In this document: one piece after another, positions 36,775 through 49,173 of the stretch
Numbering within the stretch: position 1 is the first letter of the stretch
Layout: each line of letters opens with the position of its first letter
Origin: Geosiphon pyriformis
Lineage: Eukaryota; Glomeromycota; Glomeromycetes; Archaeosporales; Geosiphonaceae
DNA: 64,000 nucleotides
Reading direction: 5' to 3'
NCBI GenBank assembly: GCA_016748015.1
Contig: JAAOMT010000657.1
Span: 423,061 to 487,060, forward strand
Program-made: the position numbers and the translations under genes
Notes under the pieces: generated by a model
Told to the model about the DNA's origin: nothing
Databases searched by the model: none
Seen by the model: only the letters and a program-made list of their open reading frames with translations

Positions 36775-37625
36775 TGTTACAGATGATTATTTCTGCTGTT
36801 GAATTAAATAACAAACCTGTAATTTGGTGCTTAAAAGCTATTCTCATTGTCAATGATCTGAAGGTTTGGTATCTAAAGGTGTTGTATCTGAAAAGTTTGA
36901 TGGAGTCCTTTGTATAATAGACAGAAATTTAATAGTGTCGATAGTAGGTGTATCTTTCAAAGAGTTTTCCCAATTTCTTTCTCAGCGTGGTGGCCAGATT
37001 TAGTCTGGCAGTTGTGCCCTTCTGGTAAGCTATCCAATAATATATAAATCCTACCCTTATTTCTGGGTCTTTTACCAGACTATCCTTGATGTCAATAACT
37101 CAGTGCTTAATTTTTTAATCAATTAGTATCCCACAACAAAATCAAAGACAGAAAAAAAATAAAATAAAGAAAAAATAAAGAAAATAGAAAAAATGAGCCA
37201 AGGCAATTTGGTACGTTAGTATCTCATCAATAGCCGTGATCAAGAGTTATTGTTCCAGTGTGATTAAGTATCAATTACTATCAACACTTCATGTTGATAG
37301 TTGAGAGTGGGTTAAGATATGGAATAATTATTTATTTGATAATTGGGAACTAGAATGTTGCTTAGATTAAATCTAAACTGAGAGGTCTGTTTTTTCAGCT
37401 TCTAATCCTACTGCTATATATACATAATTAAGATTTCTCAATTCTTCGATTCTTTATGACATGAATTCTGGAATTCTGGAATCTTGCAATTCCTCATTGG
37501 GGAATCCTGAAATTCCTGAAATCCTGCAATTCCTGAGAGGAATCCTGGAATTCCATATTTATTACGCCTACTTCTGATTGGCTAATAACTATGCTAATAT
37601 ATTTCCTATATTTCTATAAGTAACA
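36775..37625 (-). repeat. LTR2: shared LTR between elements B and C
   Basis: Works as 5' LTR of B (PBS adjacent at 36756-36772) and as 3' LTR of C (purine-rich PPT adjacent at 37626-37645). TGTTAC...GTAACA ends. The by-eye comparison with LTR3 over the first ~330 bp shows about 27 transitions, no transversions and one 1-bp indel. Confidence 0.9.
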
Positions 37626-37638
37626 TTATTTCCTTCTT

Positions 37639-38298
37639 TTAATATTAAGCTCCATCGAAATCCAACTCATTTAATTCCCTCTCTTGAAGTATTTCCTGGA
37701 TTTTGTTTTCGAGAATTACTTGTGTTATTTGGGTTTGTAATTCTTCAAATTGAGCATTGGTGATTTTTCCCAATTGGTTACTGGTAACTGCATCTATTGT
37801 TTTGTTGAGCAATATTTTTGGTCTATCCTGAAATGCTGTGTGTATTCAGTATATGACTCGGGCCTGTGTGGATAAGTTGTTTTTTTCCACAAAATGTTCT
37901 AATTGTTGTAGTATTCTTTTGTCGAATAATCACTTTGTTTTATCCATATATAGATTCTGGATATTTATGTGTTGTCCCAAGTAAAAATAACAATAGTTTC
38001 GTGGAAATTGTTGTATCCACCAATTCCAAGTTTCTTTAGTCAACTCTTGATATAGTGACTCTTTTGTCACCTCTTTTATTGCTAATTTTATTTTCGCAAT
38101 GATTTTGTCCACAGTATTTTCAGTTTTTTTCTGTGTTCTGAGTTGAAATGTCTTTCTAGTATCTTAATATCGAATAGTTTGTTGATTGATTGTAATCTCC
38201 ATTTCCTGGTGTTGGATTAATTGAAAGAGTTGTTGTGCTAGTAAGTGAATATTGTTTGTAATTTCCATTTTTCTGATATTTCCTGTCATGTCTACCAT
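37639..38298 (-). pseudogene. ORF3 of element C, broken
   Basis: Equivalent of B ORF3, starting at ATG 38298. Stops include Gln to TAA in the TIRYQD-like segment and in the terminal GAQY. WNWWIQQFPRNYCYFYLGQ is unchanged from B. Confidence 0.7.
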
Positions 38299-38599
38299 GT
38301 CTTTATATATTCTTTTAATGAATCAATTTAACATGTTGTTGTCAATAATAATGATTGATTCCAGATTTCATGGAATCTTATCTGATTGGACTAGTATTCT
38401 CTGTACTCTTAATTGTGGAATATTACTGGTAGATGATAGTATGATGTTGTGATATGGTTTCAGTTGATCTTCATGTGCTGCTTTGGTTAAAATTTTGTTA
38501 TCCAATTTTAATTTGTAAGCTCCATTTCCTAGAATTTCTTTTATGTGAAATGGTCTGTCCCATTTGGGGTCAAATTTTTCACTCCATTGTTTTTTCGCT

Positions 38600-39715
38600 T
38601 TGGTACAATGTAGTAATACTTTGTCTCCAATCTTGAATTCAACTGGTTTGTCTGGTAGTTGACTATCATGTCTTTCTTTCTGTGTTTCTTGTGACTTTTG
38701 AATATTATCAGCTGCTCTTCTTCATTTGTTTTCCAATGTTTTCATTAAGTCATATGTTCTTCTCAGCAATGTTTTTTGAAAATTTTCCTTTGTTATTGGT
38801 TTAGCTGGATATGTATTAATTTTTCTCTCTACTGGTAATATTGCTGTTCTCCCATATACTAATTCAAATGGTGTTGCTTGTGTAGTATCTTGTTTCATTG
38901 TCCAATAAGCAAATAGTACTGATGGTATGAACAAATCCCAATTGTTCTGGTTTTCTTGGCTGAGCTTAGCTATTGCTTTACACAATATTCTGTTGAATCT
39001 TTCTACTAATCCATTGGTTTGTAGATGGTATGGTGATGATAATGGTCTCTTGATTTCGAATCTTTGGCTCAATTCTGTTAATGTTCTGTTCACAAAATGA
39101 GTTCCTTGGTTTGATAATAATTTTTTTGGACATCCATGTCAACAAATCAAATCCTGATGAATGAATTTGGCAACGGATTCTGCATCCGCTCTTTGAATTG
39201 CTTTTGTCTCTGGCCATTTAGTGAGATAGTCCATGGCTACTGTGATATATCTGTTGCCTCTGCTAATAATTGTTAATGGTCCTACTAAGTCAATTCCCAT
39301 ATGGTCAAATAGTTGTCCCACTTTGATTGGTCTTAATGGTTTACTGGGTCTTGTTCCTCCTCTTCACTGACAAGCATCACAATTTTGAACATATTGAATG
39401 ATGTCTGGGTACATTGATGGCCAATAGTATCTCTTTCTGGTTCTTTTTATGGTTGCTTCTTTGTGAAAATGTCCTGCTGTTGGATTTGAGTGCATGTTGA
39501 ATAATATTGTCTCTTTTTCTGGTTCTGTAATTACTCTGGTTGGTTGATCTGGATCTTTTCTATTTTTCCGATAAAGTATATTTTGGTAAGTGATAAAATA
39601 TTTTGATTGTTGTTTGATACTTTTTCGTTCTGTTTAAAATAAATTCTTCTTGAACTGTTGAGTGTTTATATAATGTTGCAGTTGTTGATATTTTTGTATG
39701 TTCATCTTTTGTTAT
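38600..39715 (-). pseudogene. Element C integrase, broken
   Basis: Keeps GIDLVGPLTI, MDYLTKWPETK, SxxTHF and NGLVERFNRI with the catalytic Glu intact, but has stops at HQDLIC and in the zinc domain (CxRR to stop). Confidence 0.85.
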
Positions 39716-39799
39716 ATTTTTCATTGGTATTGTTCTGGTTTTATTATATTTTTGGGTTGAAATGTTCTTAGATTTGTCTCATTTGTGACAAACCATCAG

Positions 39800-41210
39800 C
39801 ATTTTTATTGTCTTTTCTTTTTTTGTAATGTATAGTATAATTGTATGATGTAAGTGCCATTTTCTATCTTGACTGTCTTCCATCTCCAAATTTTTGTTTT
39901 TGGAGTGATGTTAATCCCTTGTGATCTGTGTGCACTTTAAACTTCTGGCTCAAGTATTTTTTCCATTTTATGACTTCCTAGTATATTGCTAAGTGTTCTT
40001 GTTCTGGTGTTCTATAGTTCTTTTCAGCTGGTGTTAAACCTCTGCTGACATATGCTACTGGGTGTTCTCTGCCATCTGGTCCTTTCTGAGATAATACTGT
40101 TCCCAATGCTTGGCCGAATGCATCAGTAGTAATGATGAATGGTTTGCTGTAATCTGGATAAATCAATATTGGAGCTTAAATGAGCTTTTCTTTCAAAATG
40201 TCAAAAGCTTTTTGTTAACTTTCTGCCCATTCATATTTGGTATTCTTGGTTTGCAGTTGGTTAAGTGGCTGCACTATTTTGGAAAAGTTCTTGATAAAAT
40301 GTCGATAATAGCTGGCGAATCCCAAGAATGATTTCAGTTCTGTCATATTGGTCAGCACTGAAAAGTTTTTTACTATCTCTATTTTCTTTGGATCGGTTTT
40401 AATGCTGTCTTTGCTGACTATGTGTCCCAAGAATTTTAGCTTTGTCTTGCCAAAAAGGCATTTTGTTGCATTTAACTTTAACTCTACTCTTCTTAGTCTT
40501 TCGAACACTTGTTGAAGATGATGAAGATGATCATTAAATGTTTTTGAGAATACATTGGTGTCATTCAAGTATACAACTACTAATTTTCACAATAAGCCAG
40601 CATAGACAATTTCCATTAGCTATTGGAAAGTGGCTGGTGCATTGGTTAAACCGAATAGTATTATTTCAAATTCGAAATTCCCTTCTCTCATGGTGAATTC
40701 TGTCTTTTCTTTGTCAGCTGGATCTATGGCTACTTGCCAGTAACCACTATCTAAGTCTAACATTGAGAACAATTTGTTTCCGCCAAAAGCATCGAATAAT
40801 TTCTGTATCCATGAAGTTGGATAGCTGTCTTCACAAGTTACACTATTGAGTTTTCTATAGTCTACACAAAATCGGATCTTTCCATTCTTCTTATGTACAA
40901 ATACTACTGGTGATGACCATGGGCTTATTGATGACTGAATTAGCCCATTGTCCAACATCCAGTTTATCTCTTGACGAATAATCTTGTGGCTTACTGGTGG
41001 CACTCTGTATGCTCTTTGTTTAATTGGCATTATATCTCCAGTCTTGATTTGATGCTGGATGATGTCAGTTTGGCCAAACTCATTTTTGCTGGCAAAGATG
41101 TCATTGAACTGGTTGAGCAACATCCTGAGTTGCATACATTGGAGTGGATCTAAGTTTCCCATGTTCATTTGTTCCAATTGTTCTGGTTGGAGCAAATAAC
41201 CTTCACTTTG
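39800..41210 (-). pseudogene. Element C reverse transcriptase and RNase H, broken
   Basis: RT is readable: RFCVDYRKLNSVT, LFSMLDLDSGYWQVAID, FGLTNAPATFQ, then a stop at 40620 and the catalytic loop as VVVYLND instead of YLDD. RNase H follows (ITTDAFGQALGTVLSQKGPDG, DAS read as DAF). The YLND change differs from B's YLDN, so the two copies were hit independently. Confidence 0.88.
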
Positions 41211-42530
41211 TCCATATATTGTTTGTGATGTAATATTAATATATCCACAAAGTTGTGGAAAATCTGGAATAGAATTTGGTGGTTGATCCTCTATTTCCAT
41301 GCTTAAGTATCCAATGATGATTCTGGCTGGTATTACTATGGCATTTCCTGTGTTATTGTATATGGAAATTTTGATGTGGCTGTGATTTTTGGCTAGTATG
41401 TGGAGATTGATGAGTCCAACTTCTCCTGATTCACAAAGACTGGCTTCTGCTTCAAAAATTTGTGCTTGGTCTTTTTCTTTCCTTTCTATTACTAGCATGT
41501 ACTGATTATATGGTGGAATGGAAATAGCTTGACCAGTTGAGATAATTTCTCCTTGGCCAACAATTTCTTCCTCTGCCATGTTAACTGGTACATCTATTTT
41601 ACCCGTTGATCCGAATCCCTGTATTCCTCTCGCTGTTATTTCTAATTTCTCCCTCTTTTTCACTGATACTAACTGAGCTATTCTAACAAGAGGCAGGAAT
41701 ATTGCCTGTGCTATCTTTTCATTGGGCTCTATTATATAGGCCTTTTTTGAGTCATTTTGTAGCATAGCGATGATATTTCCTATATATTCCACGTTAATTA
41801 TTCCTCCTCTTATATTAATCCCTCTTTTCGCTAAACTACTCCTAGATGCTAATTGAACCATTGTTGTTGTCAGAATTTTTAGTACTACTTTCAGATCAAT
41901 GCAGATGCATGAATGTGGTTCCAATTTGATGACATCTTTTCCTGGATATCTCAGATCAAATCCTGCATCAGTATCATGTGCACGTTCTGGCATGATATCT
42001 TCTCCATTGTCACTATACTATTTCAACTCTTGTTCCTTGGAGAGATCTGGTAGTGCAATGTATTGTTCATAGTTTAAATCAGAGTTTGAACCTGAGTTTG
42101 AATTGTTTTTGTTGTCCTTGCCATTTTGAACAGAGCTGGAACCAATGTTTTCATTGTCATTGTCAGAGTCTGGATTGTGATTAATCAGTGATTCTGATTC
42201 CGATGCACAGCTGCTAATTGGTTCTTCTTCTTTAGGGATCGAGTAAATCATGCATGGTGGTGGATTGTAAATGAGGTCACAATTGTCACAATATTCAAAG
42301 TCACTAAGAATTAAACAATGGCAACACAGTCTTGTATTTAACTGTGCTAGCCATTGTTCTTGCTCTTCTCTAGTGGGTGCCAAGTTTTGGTAGTGTTTAT
42401 GGAACTCTTCTGGTTCCAGAGAATTTATGACTGGCTCTGCATCCCAGTCAAGCTCGATGGATTCTGGTGGGTTGTTTTTAATTGTCCTGATTTCTTCTGG
42501 TGACGCACCTTCAATTTTGGCAGTTGCCAT
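41211..42530 (-). pseudogene. Element C CxxC linker and dUTPase, best-preserved copy
   Basis: One stop near 42018 (Trp to TAG) interrupts the linker; after it dUTPase and the RT N-terminus are one open frame of about 457 codons (41993-40620). Motifs: DAGFDLRY, RGGIINVEYIGNI, RIAQLV, and RGIQGFGSTGK with the Gly-rich motif 5 intact. The ~200 residues between dUTPase and RT (NMAEEEIVGQGE, FPQLCGYINI) are conserved with B but unrecognised. Confidence 0.85.
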
Positions 42531-42559
42531 TCTCCAAATTTTGTCATCATCATGTGAAC

Positions 42560-42910
42560 AACTGTCTAATCACTGTACAGCTCTTCTCCAGGTGGCTTCT
42601 ATGGGTGTTTTTTTCTTGACCCAGTTGCTAATGAGAATCATGTATTGGCAGGACATGTTCCTCCTCTCCCAGGAATGTTGTTCTACATTCTTTTGTCAAG
42701 GAGAGTTTCTTCACAGGCTAGACATGATGTATTATCCCATTTTCCCACTCGTTTTGGTCTTCTAAAGCATTCAACAAGGCATGCGCGACAATAGAACTTG
42801 GTTGTTGTTTGATATTCTTCGTTATCACCACAGCATGCACCCATTGATGACAATTTTTTACTGCAATCAACGCATATCAGTTTGGGTTGGTGATAGGTCG
42901 ACAATTGTTG
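42560..42910 (-). pseudogene. Element C cysteine-rich module
   Basis: CVDC, CC, FYCRACLVECFRRPKRV, SCLACEETL and a final Cys pair near 42640. The spacing is conserved with A and B. Confidence 0.65.
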
Positions 42911-43149
42911 TTGACCATAGGCATATGGGATATAAGCGTTGTTGGCTTGAGCATTTTTTTCTTCCCTTTCTTTCCCTTTTCTCTTAACTTTATTCTATTC
43001 CCAACTTGAGGCTTCTTCTGGTTCATTGTCAGTTTAAGTCAAATTGTCTGTTTCCTAGGTTGGTTTCTCTTTTTGCTTTCCTTTCCCATTGTCGTCCCAA
43101 GAAAGTATTGGTGGCAGCTTATTGTGCTTTTCGTCAGCCCACAACACTT

Positions 43150-43810
43150 GGTATGCTTCCCAGGTAGGTTTTGGTTTTTCTTTCTCCAGCTCTATCAATG
43201 GTTCCTCTCTTGAGGGAACTTTGAAGTGGCCACATGTGGCTGGCACACATGTGTGTTGACTATTAACACTTAGTTAGAGCTCTTGAGTCATCCAGTCTAG
43301 AATGGCATTGGTGTTGGACAGCCAGTTATTACCAACTAGAGCTTAGTATTGGGTGGCTTCTATCACCAAGACTTTGATGGGAGTGATAATGCCATTGACT
43401 TCAAATGGGAAGTCATCTATCTCTCCAATTGGGGTTTTAGTCGCATTATCAGCAGTGATTATACAAGCACTAGCAGCCCGATCAATTCGACGACCTAATT
43501 GGTCTATAAGTTGTCACATGATGATGCTGCCTGCTGAACCACTATCAAGGATAAGTTTGATTGGATGTCCATCTACTTTTGCATCTGTGTACATCACTGT
43601 GATGGGTTTCTCCTCGAAGGTAACTCTACTGAATAATGGTAATTGAGATGGTCCCTCCAGTTTAAAAGGAAAGATGGCTGCTAATGATTTGTCATTGGTG
43701 ACCGTTGCTGGTGGGATGTTGTTGATAAGTGTTTGTCCGAGTTCCTGGTCTTTGGGTGTGGTGTCTTCTGGAGTAACCAAGAGACTTAAATAGTTTTAAG
43801 AATTTGGGTT
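43150..43810 (-). pseudogene. Element C retropepsin-like protease region
   Basis: Contains the intact active site LILDSGSAGSII. This is the only copy of the three with Asp-Ser-Gly retained. Confidence 0.8.
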
Positions 43811-44179
43811 CTGGAGTTGACCAACACCCAAATTCCACTGGTGTAATCCAGATGGTTGCTGTAAAGAATTGGGGATCAGTTAATAAACTACCATCACTGA
43901 TCTCCAGCTCTGTTGAATTATTCTCAGTCTTTGGGTTCCATTGAGTGATAAGCTTTGGGTGGCGTTTGGATTTGTTGTGGTTGATAGATTATTTGTGGCT
44001 GTGGTTGTTGATAAATCACCTGTGGCTGCTGTTGATAGATTGGAGCTTGATACACTGGAGTTTGATAGACTGATGACTGCATCACTGGAAGGTAAATGGG
44101 TTGGGTTTGATTTGGGTACTGATTCGGAGTTTGAAACTGGTGATCAGGGTTTCGATATTGATTTCCTGATCATTGGTTA

Positions 44180-45740
44180 TTTAAACGCTGGTGACAGTCA
44201 ATTTGGATATGTCTTTGTTTACCACAATAGTGGCAGATATGCATTTCCTGTTGCCACTGTTGATTGGTCAATGAAGATGAATGTGGTTAATGTTGAGCAT
44301 GATTAGAGTTTCCTTGATTATTGTGTCATTGTGGAGGCTGATAAATGGTGTAATTGTCAGTTAAGTATCCTTCCAATCTCTTATTAATTGATTCACTAAA
44401 CTTCTCCAATTTGGAATCCAATTCAGATGATCCGTTCATTACTAGATTAATGGCTTGGATGTGATTAGCCTTTGACTCAGCAGATTCAAAATCTTTGGCA
44501 CGTGTGACTGCATCCTGAAGAGTGCCTGGATGCAACGGACGTACATGTTGCAAGATGCTGCTGCACAGGCCACAGATAAACTGATTGAGTATCTGTGATG
44601 CTGTGAAATAGTTGGCGTCAATTGCTTGAATTTGGCACAAGTTTTGATAGAAGCGTCCCAGGTAAGTGGTGACTGCTTCAGTTTTTCCTTGTTTTATGGT
44701 GATGAATGTATTAACTAGGCAATTGATGCTGTTATTGTTGCTGAAGTATCTTAGGAATTCCACTTTGAAGGCATTAAAATCTTGAGATTTATTAACCAAG
44801 CTCTAATACCATGAATTGGCAGTATTTTTGAGAAAGTAGGGAATGGCTTGCATTGCTCGGGTGTCATTCCATCCGTTGGTTGTGATGGCCTTTTCTACAT
44901 CATTCAGCCATACTTGAGTGTCATTCTCTTCACCAGTAAAGTTGTCAAGTTTTGCAATTGGTGTGTAGGCCATTTAATCTAAGTTAGGTGGTTGTGGTGG
45001 CTGTTAAAACAGTTGTTGTTGTACTGGTTGTTGGGGTGGTAGTTGAAGTGGCTGTTGTATGGGTTTGGCTATGGGATTAATTGGCAGTTAATCACCAGAA
45101 GTAAGTTTTGCTAATTAATTAATTTGGGGTTTGGATTGTTCTGCCTTTGATAATTTGGAGTTTCAATTTCCGAATTTTCTAGATTTAGATTTTGCTGAGT
45201 TTAAAAATTCAGAGTTTTAACTTCTGGGTTTTCAGTAATCAAGTACTGGTAAGTGAATTCTTGGTCCTCTGATTCTTCTTCCTTTTTTTCTGATTCTACT
45301 GCTTCTCATGGATCCGAGATTCCAAAATCTGGTGGAGGCGGTAGTAATCGAAGTCCTGATGGGGTTGATGATCACGAATTAAATCCCTCAAAGTATTCAC
45401 CATATGATCCTAATAATTCTGTTTTTCTTTGTCTACTTTGGAATGAAAATCATCCAAATGCTGATGTCGCAGTTGATGAGAACGCATCTGTTGATGATAT
45501 GTGAATGGCGCTTCCAAGTGTATAGTGGTAGGATGGGTTGCTTGGAGATTCAATTTTGTTTTTCTTCCAAGTAGGTGGCTGTATTTTTCTGGGTGTTATG
45601 GCTGGTGTTTGTAATTTTCTCTTGCCTTTACTAGCATAGGTAATTGGACAATAGTGTTGAAATAAAAATTTTGTGAATCCTAAATGGTTTGCTCCTATAT
45701 TTTCTGATTCTGCCACTTTTGGTTTGGTGTCGTTGGTGCT
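44180..45740 (-). pseudogene. Element C gag with in-frame internal deletion
   Basis: Capsid-like core at 44960-44326 and zinc knuckle near 44200-44240. The N-terminal part reads FLFQHYC directly followed by PITYASKGKRKL, whereas B has about 76 more codons between these points: a clean 228-bp in-frame deletion. The conserved start is GTG (VAESEN). Confidence 0.8.
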
Positions 45741-45759
45741 GGTTCTCTGTAAAATTAAA

Positions 45760-45776
45760 CCTCACAAAGAGCACCA
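45760..45776 (-). other. Primer-binding site of element C
   Basis: Minus strand TGGTGCTCTTTGTGAGG next to LTR3; differs from B's site by two transitions. Confidence 0.7.
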
Positions 45777-45778
45777 AA

Positions 45779-46620
45779 TGTTACAGGTGATTATTCTGCT
45801 GTTGAATTAAATAACAAACCTGTAACTTGGTGCTCAAAAGCTATTCTCATTGTTGATGATCTAAAGGTTTGGTATCTGAAGGTGTTGTATTTGAAGAGTT
45901 TAATGGAGTCCTTTGTATAATAGACAGAGATTCAATAGTGTCGATAGTAAATGTATCTTTCAAAAAGTTTTCCCAATTTCTTTCTTAGCATGGTGGCTGG
46001 ATTTAGTCTGGCAGTCATGCCCTTCTGGTAAGCTATCCAATAATATATAAATTCTACCCTTATTTCTGGGTTTTTTACCAGATTATCTTTGACGTCAATA
46101 ACTCAGTGCTTAATCTTTTAATCAATTAGTATCCCACAACAAAATCAAAGACAAAAATAAAAAAAAATAAAAAAAAAATAAAAAAAATAGAAAAAATGAG
46201 CCAAGGCAATTTGGTATGTTAGTATCTTATCAATAGTCATGATCAAGAGCTATTGTTTTAGCATGGTTAAGTATCAATTACTATCAACATGAAGTGTTGA
46301 TTGTTAAGAGTGGGTTGAGATATGAGATAATTATTTATTTGATAATTGGGAACTAGAATGTTGCTTAGATTAAATCTAAACTGAAAGATCTGTTTTTTCA
46401 GCTTCTAATCCTACTGCTATATATACATAATTGAGATTTCTCAATTCCTTGATTCTTCACGACAGAAATTCTGGAATCCTGCAATTCCTCATCGGGGAAT
46501 CCTGAAATTCCTGGAATCCTGCAATTCCTGAAAGGAATCCTGGAATTCCACATTTATTACGCCTACTTCTGATTAACTAATAACTACACTAATATATTTC
46601 CTATATTTCTATGAGTAACA
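45779..46620 (-). repeat. LTR3: 5' LTR of gypsy element C
   Basis: TGTTAC...GTAACA ends; PBS of C adjacent on the left. Its right end abuts element A integrase at 46621. Confidence 0.9.
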
Positions 46621-47580
46621 ACATTATCCAATATGTTCAAAATTGTGATGCTTGTCAAAGAAGAGGAGGAACAAAATCCAATGAACTATTAAGACCAATC
46701 AAAGTAAAACAACCATTCAATTACATTGGAATTGATTTAGTAGAATTATTGACAATCACCAGCAGAGTCAACAGATATATTGCAGTAGTCATGAATTATC
46801 TCACTAAATAGCCAAAAGCAAAAGCCATTCAAAGAGCAGTGCAAAATCTATTGCTGAATTTGTTTATTAAGATCTGATCTGTTAATATGGATGTCCAAAA
46901 AAATTATTATTGGATTAAAGAACTCACTTTGTGAATAGAACATTAGCAGAATTAAGCCAAAGATTTGGAATAAAAAGACCACTATTATCACCATACTATC
47001 CACAAACAAATGGGTTAGTTGAAAAGTTTAACAGAACACTATGTAAAGCAATAGCCAAAATTAGCCAAAAAAACCAGGATGAATGGGATGTAGTTATACT
47101 ATTGGTATTATTTGTTTATCAGATAATGAAGCAAAATACCACACAAACAACACCATTTGAATTGGTATATGGTAGAACAACAACATTATCAGTTGAGATA
47201 GAGATCAATATATATTCAACTGAACCAATAACAGAAGATAATTTCCAACAAATATTGTTGAGAAGAACATATGACTTAATAGAAACACTAGAAAACAGAT
47301 GATGAAAAGCAGCTGATAACATCCAAAAGTTACAAGAAAAGCAAAAAAACAACATAATAACCAACTACCAGATAAACCAATTGAATTCAAGATTGGAGAC
47401 AAAGTACTATTATATTGTACCAAAGCAAAAAAACAATGGAGTGGAAAATTTGACTCTAAATAGAACAGACCATTTCACATAGAAGAAATTCTAGAAAATA
47501 GAGCTTATAAATTAAGATGGGACAACAAAATCTTAGCCAAAGCAGCACATGGTGATTGACTGAAACCATATTAACAGATA
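46621..47580 (+). pseudogene. Element A integrase remnant, resumed after the insertion
   Basis: Plus-strand frame starts inside the zinc domain (IIQYVQNCDACQRRGG), then GIDLVELLTI, MNYLTK with Trp to TAG, a frameshifted middle, and NRTLAELSQRFGIKRPL, NGLVEKFNRT (catalytic Glu kept) and the C-terminal GDKVLLYC region to about 47580. It lacks everything between dUTPase motif 5 and this point. Confidence 0.85.
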
Positions 47581-47755
47581 GCATTATTATTTACCAATAA
47601 CATTTCACAACTGGAAGTACAAAGAATACTAGTTCAATCAGATGAGATTTCATGAGATCTGGAACCAATCATAGTTATTGAACCAAACATGTCAAATTAA
47701 ACAACCAAAAGAGTATATAAAGACACAGTACACATAACAAAAGCAACCAAGAAAA

Positions 47756-48391
47756 ATGGAAATACCAGATCATATTCACACTATAGCTCAACAATTGTTT
47801 TAGGCCTTAAGTCAACAACAGTTGGACATGAAAATTGTTATTAACAACAAAATAATTTGCTATCGAAACACCCAAAGAAAAACAAAGAAGACACCATATT
47901 AGCAGCTACCAAAGAATGATAAAAACTGGACAGATAACTTAATAGAAAAAGTGAAGAACACTTTTGAGAAAATACCTATTATGACACCAACAAAAGAGCT
48001 TACAAAAGAAAATTGGAAGCAATAGACAAAACAACTTCTAATATCATATTGTTACTACCAGTTAGGTCAAAAGTTGAATATTCAGGAGTTGTATACTGAC
48101 AAATCCAAGAGAATATTCAACCAAGATATAATACAGCAAATTGAAGAATTTATTGAAAAGAAAATGAATTTAACACTACATGTTAAAACAATATACCAAT
48201 TACACAACATATTTCAGAACTATCCAGAAATACTGTTACACTCTGACATAGAAACCATAACCATTAACCAATGGAAAAGAATGAACAATACACAAGTAGA
48301 AGACATGAAAAACAGAGTTGAACAAACAATACTTAAAAAAAAAGTACTAGAATTAATTCAAAATAAAGATTTTGATGGAGCTCAATATTAA
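47756..48391 (+). pseudogene. ORF3 of element A, broken
   Basis: From ATG 47756 a 211-codon reading with at least three stops (after IAQQLF, in TPY-stop, and Trp to TAG at ENWKQ-stop). The last 105 codons are open. It shares YCYYQLGQKLNIQELYTDKS and the final DFDGAQY with B/C ORF3 but is otherwise much more diverged than the other pol parts. Confidence 0.7.
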
Positions 48392-48404
48392 AAAGAGGAG
48401 ATAA

Positions 48405-49173
48405 TGTTATTCATAAAAAGAAAACGGATATAGAAAAAAAATAGTAGGCCAATAAGAAAAGAGTAGTTAGCATGTGAGCACATTGCTCAGCAATGTGGAG
48501 CAATGTTAAGAAAATATGGCACATTGCTTAGCAAGATGAACATTGCTTGAAAAATTATAGCACATTACTTGAAAATATGAGCAATCTCATAGAACCTAAA
48601 TTATGTATATATAGTAATAGCATTAGAAGTAGAAAAGACAGACCTCTCAGTTTAGATTTTATTTAAGTGATCTTCCAATCCAAAAATATCAATAAATAAT
48701 TATTCTCTATCTCAAATCCACTCTCACTATCAACATTTTATGTTGATACTAATTGATACTTAATCACACTAAAACAATAGCTCTTGATTACAGCTATTGA
48801 CGGAATACTAATTTGTAATTGCTTTTGTTTATTTTCTTTTATTTTTTTTTATTTCTTTGTTTTACTAATTAATTAAGAGTTAAGCACTGAGTTATTGACA
48901 TCAAGGATAGTCTGGTAAAAGACCCCAAAGGAAGGGTATAAAAATTATATATATTAATGGATAGCTTACTAGAAGGGCATCTCTGTCAAGATTACCAGCC
49001 ACCACACTGAGAAAAAAATTCGATGGAATTGTGATTCTGGGAGGCTACTGGGAAGACAACAATTAAATTTCTGTTCATTATACAAAGGACTCAACTCTAA
49101 GAAAACCTTCAGATACAACCAATATACCAGTATTACCAGCATTATCAAGATATTGAGCACCAAGTTACGAATT
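48405..49173 (+). repeat. Right (3') LTR of element A, truncated
   Basis: Preceded by a purine-rich PPT (48391-48404). It matches the left LTR up to GAGCACCAAGTTA, then stops short of the last ~40-50 bp where LINE sequence resumes. Differences from the left LTR are transitions. Confidence 0.88.

Noticed and set aside
45253-45504. Plus-strand 83-codon frame in element C
   Set aside because: Antisense shadow of the gag spacer; the same holds for 24827-25324 (minus) and 34747-35064 (plus) opposite gag.
27524-46625. Target-site duplication for the B-C tandem
   Set aside because: The 5 bp on the left (AACAG) and right (ACATT) do not match.
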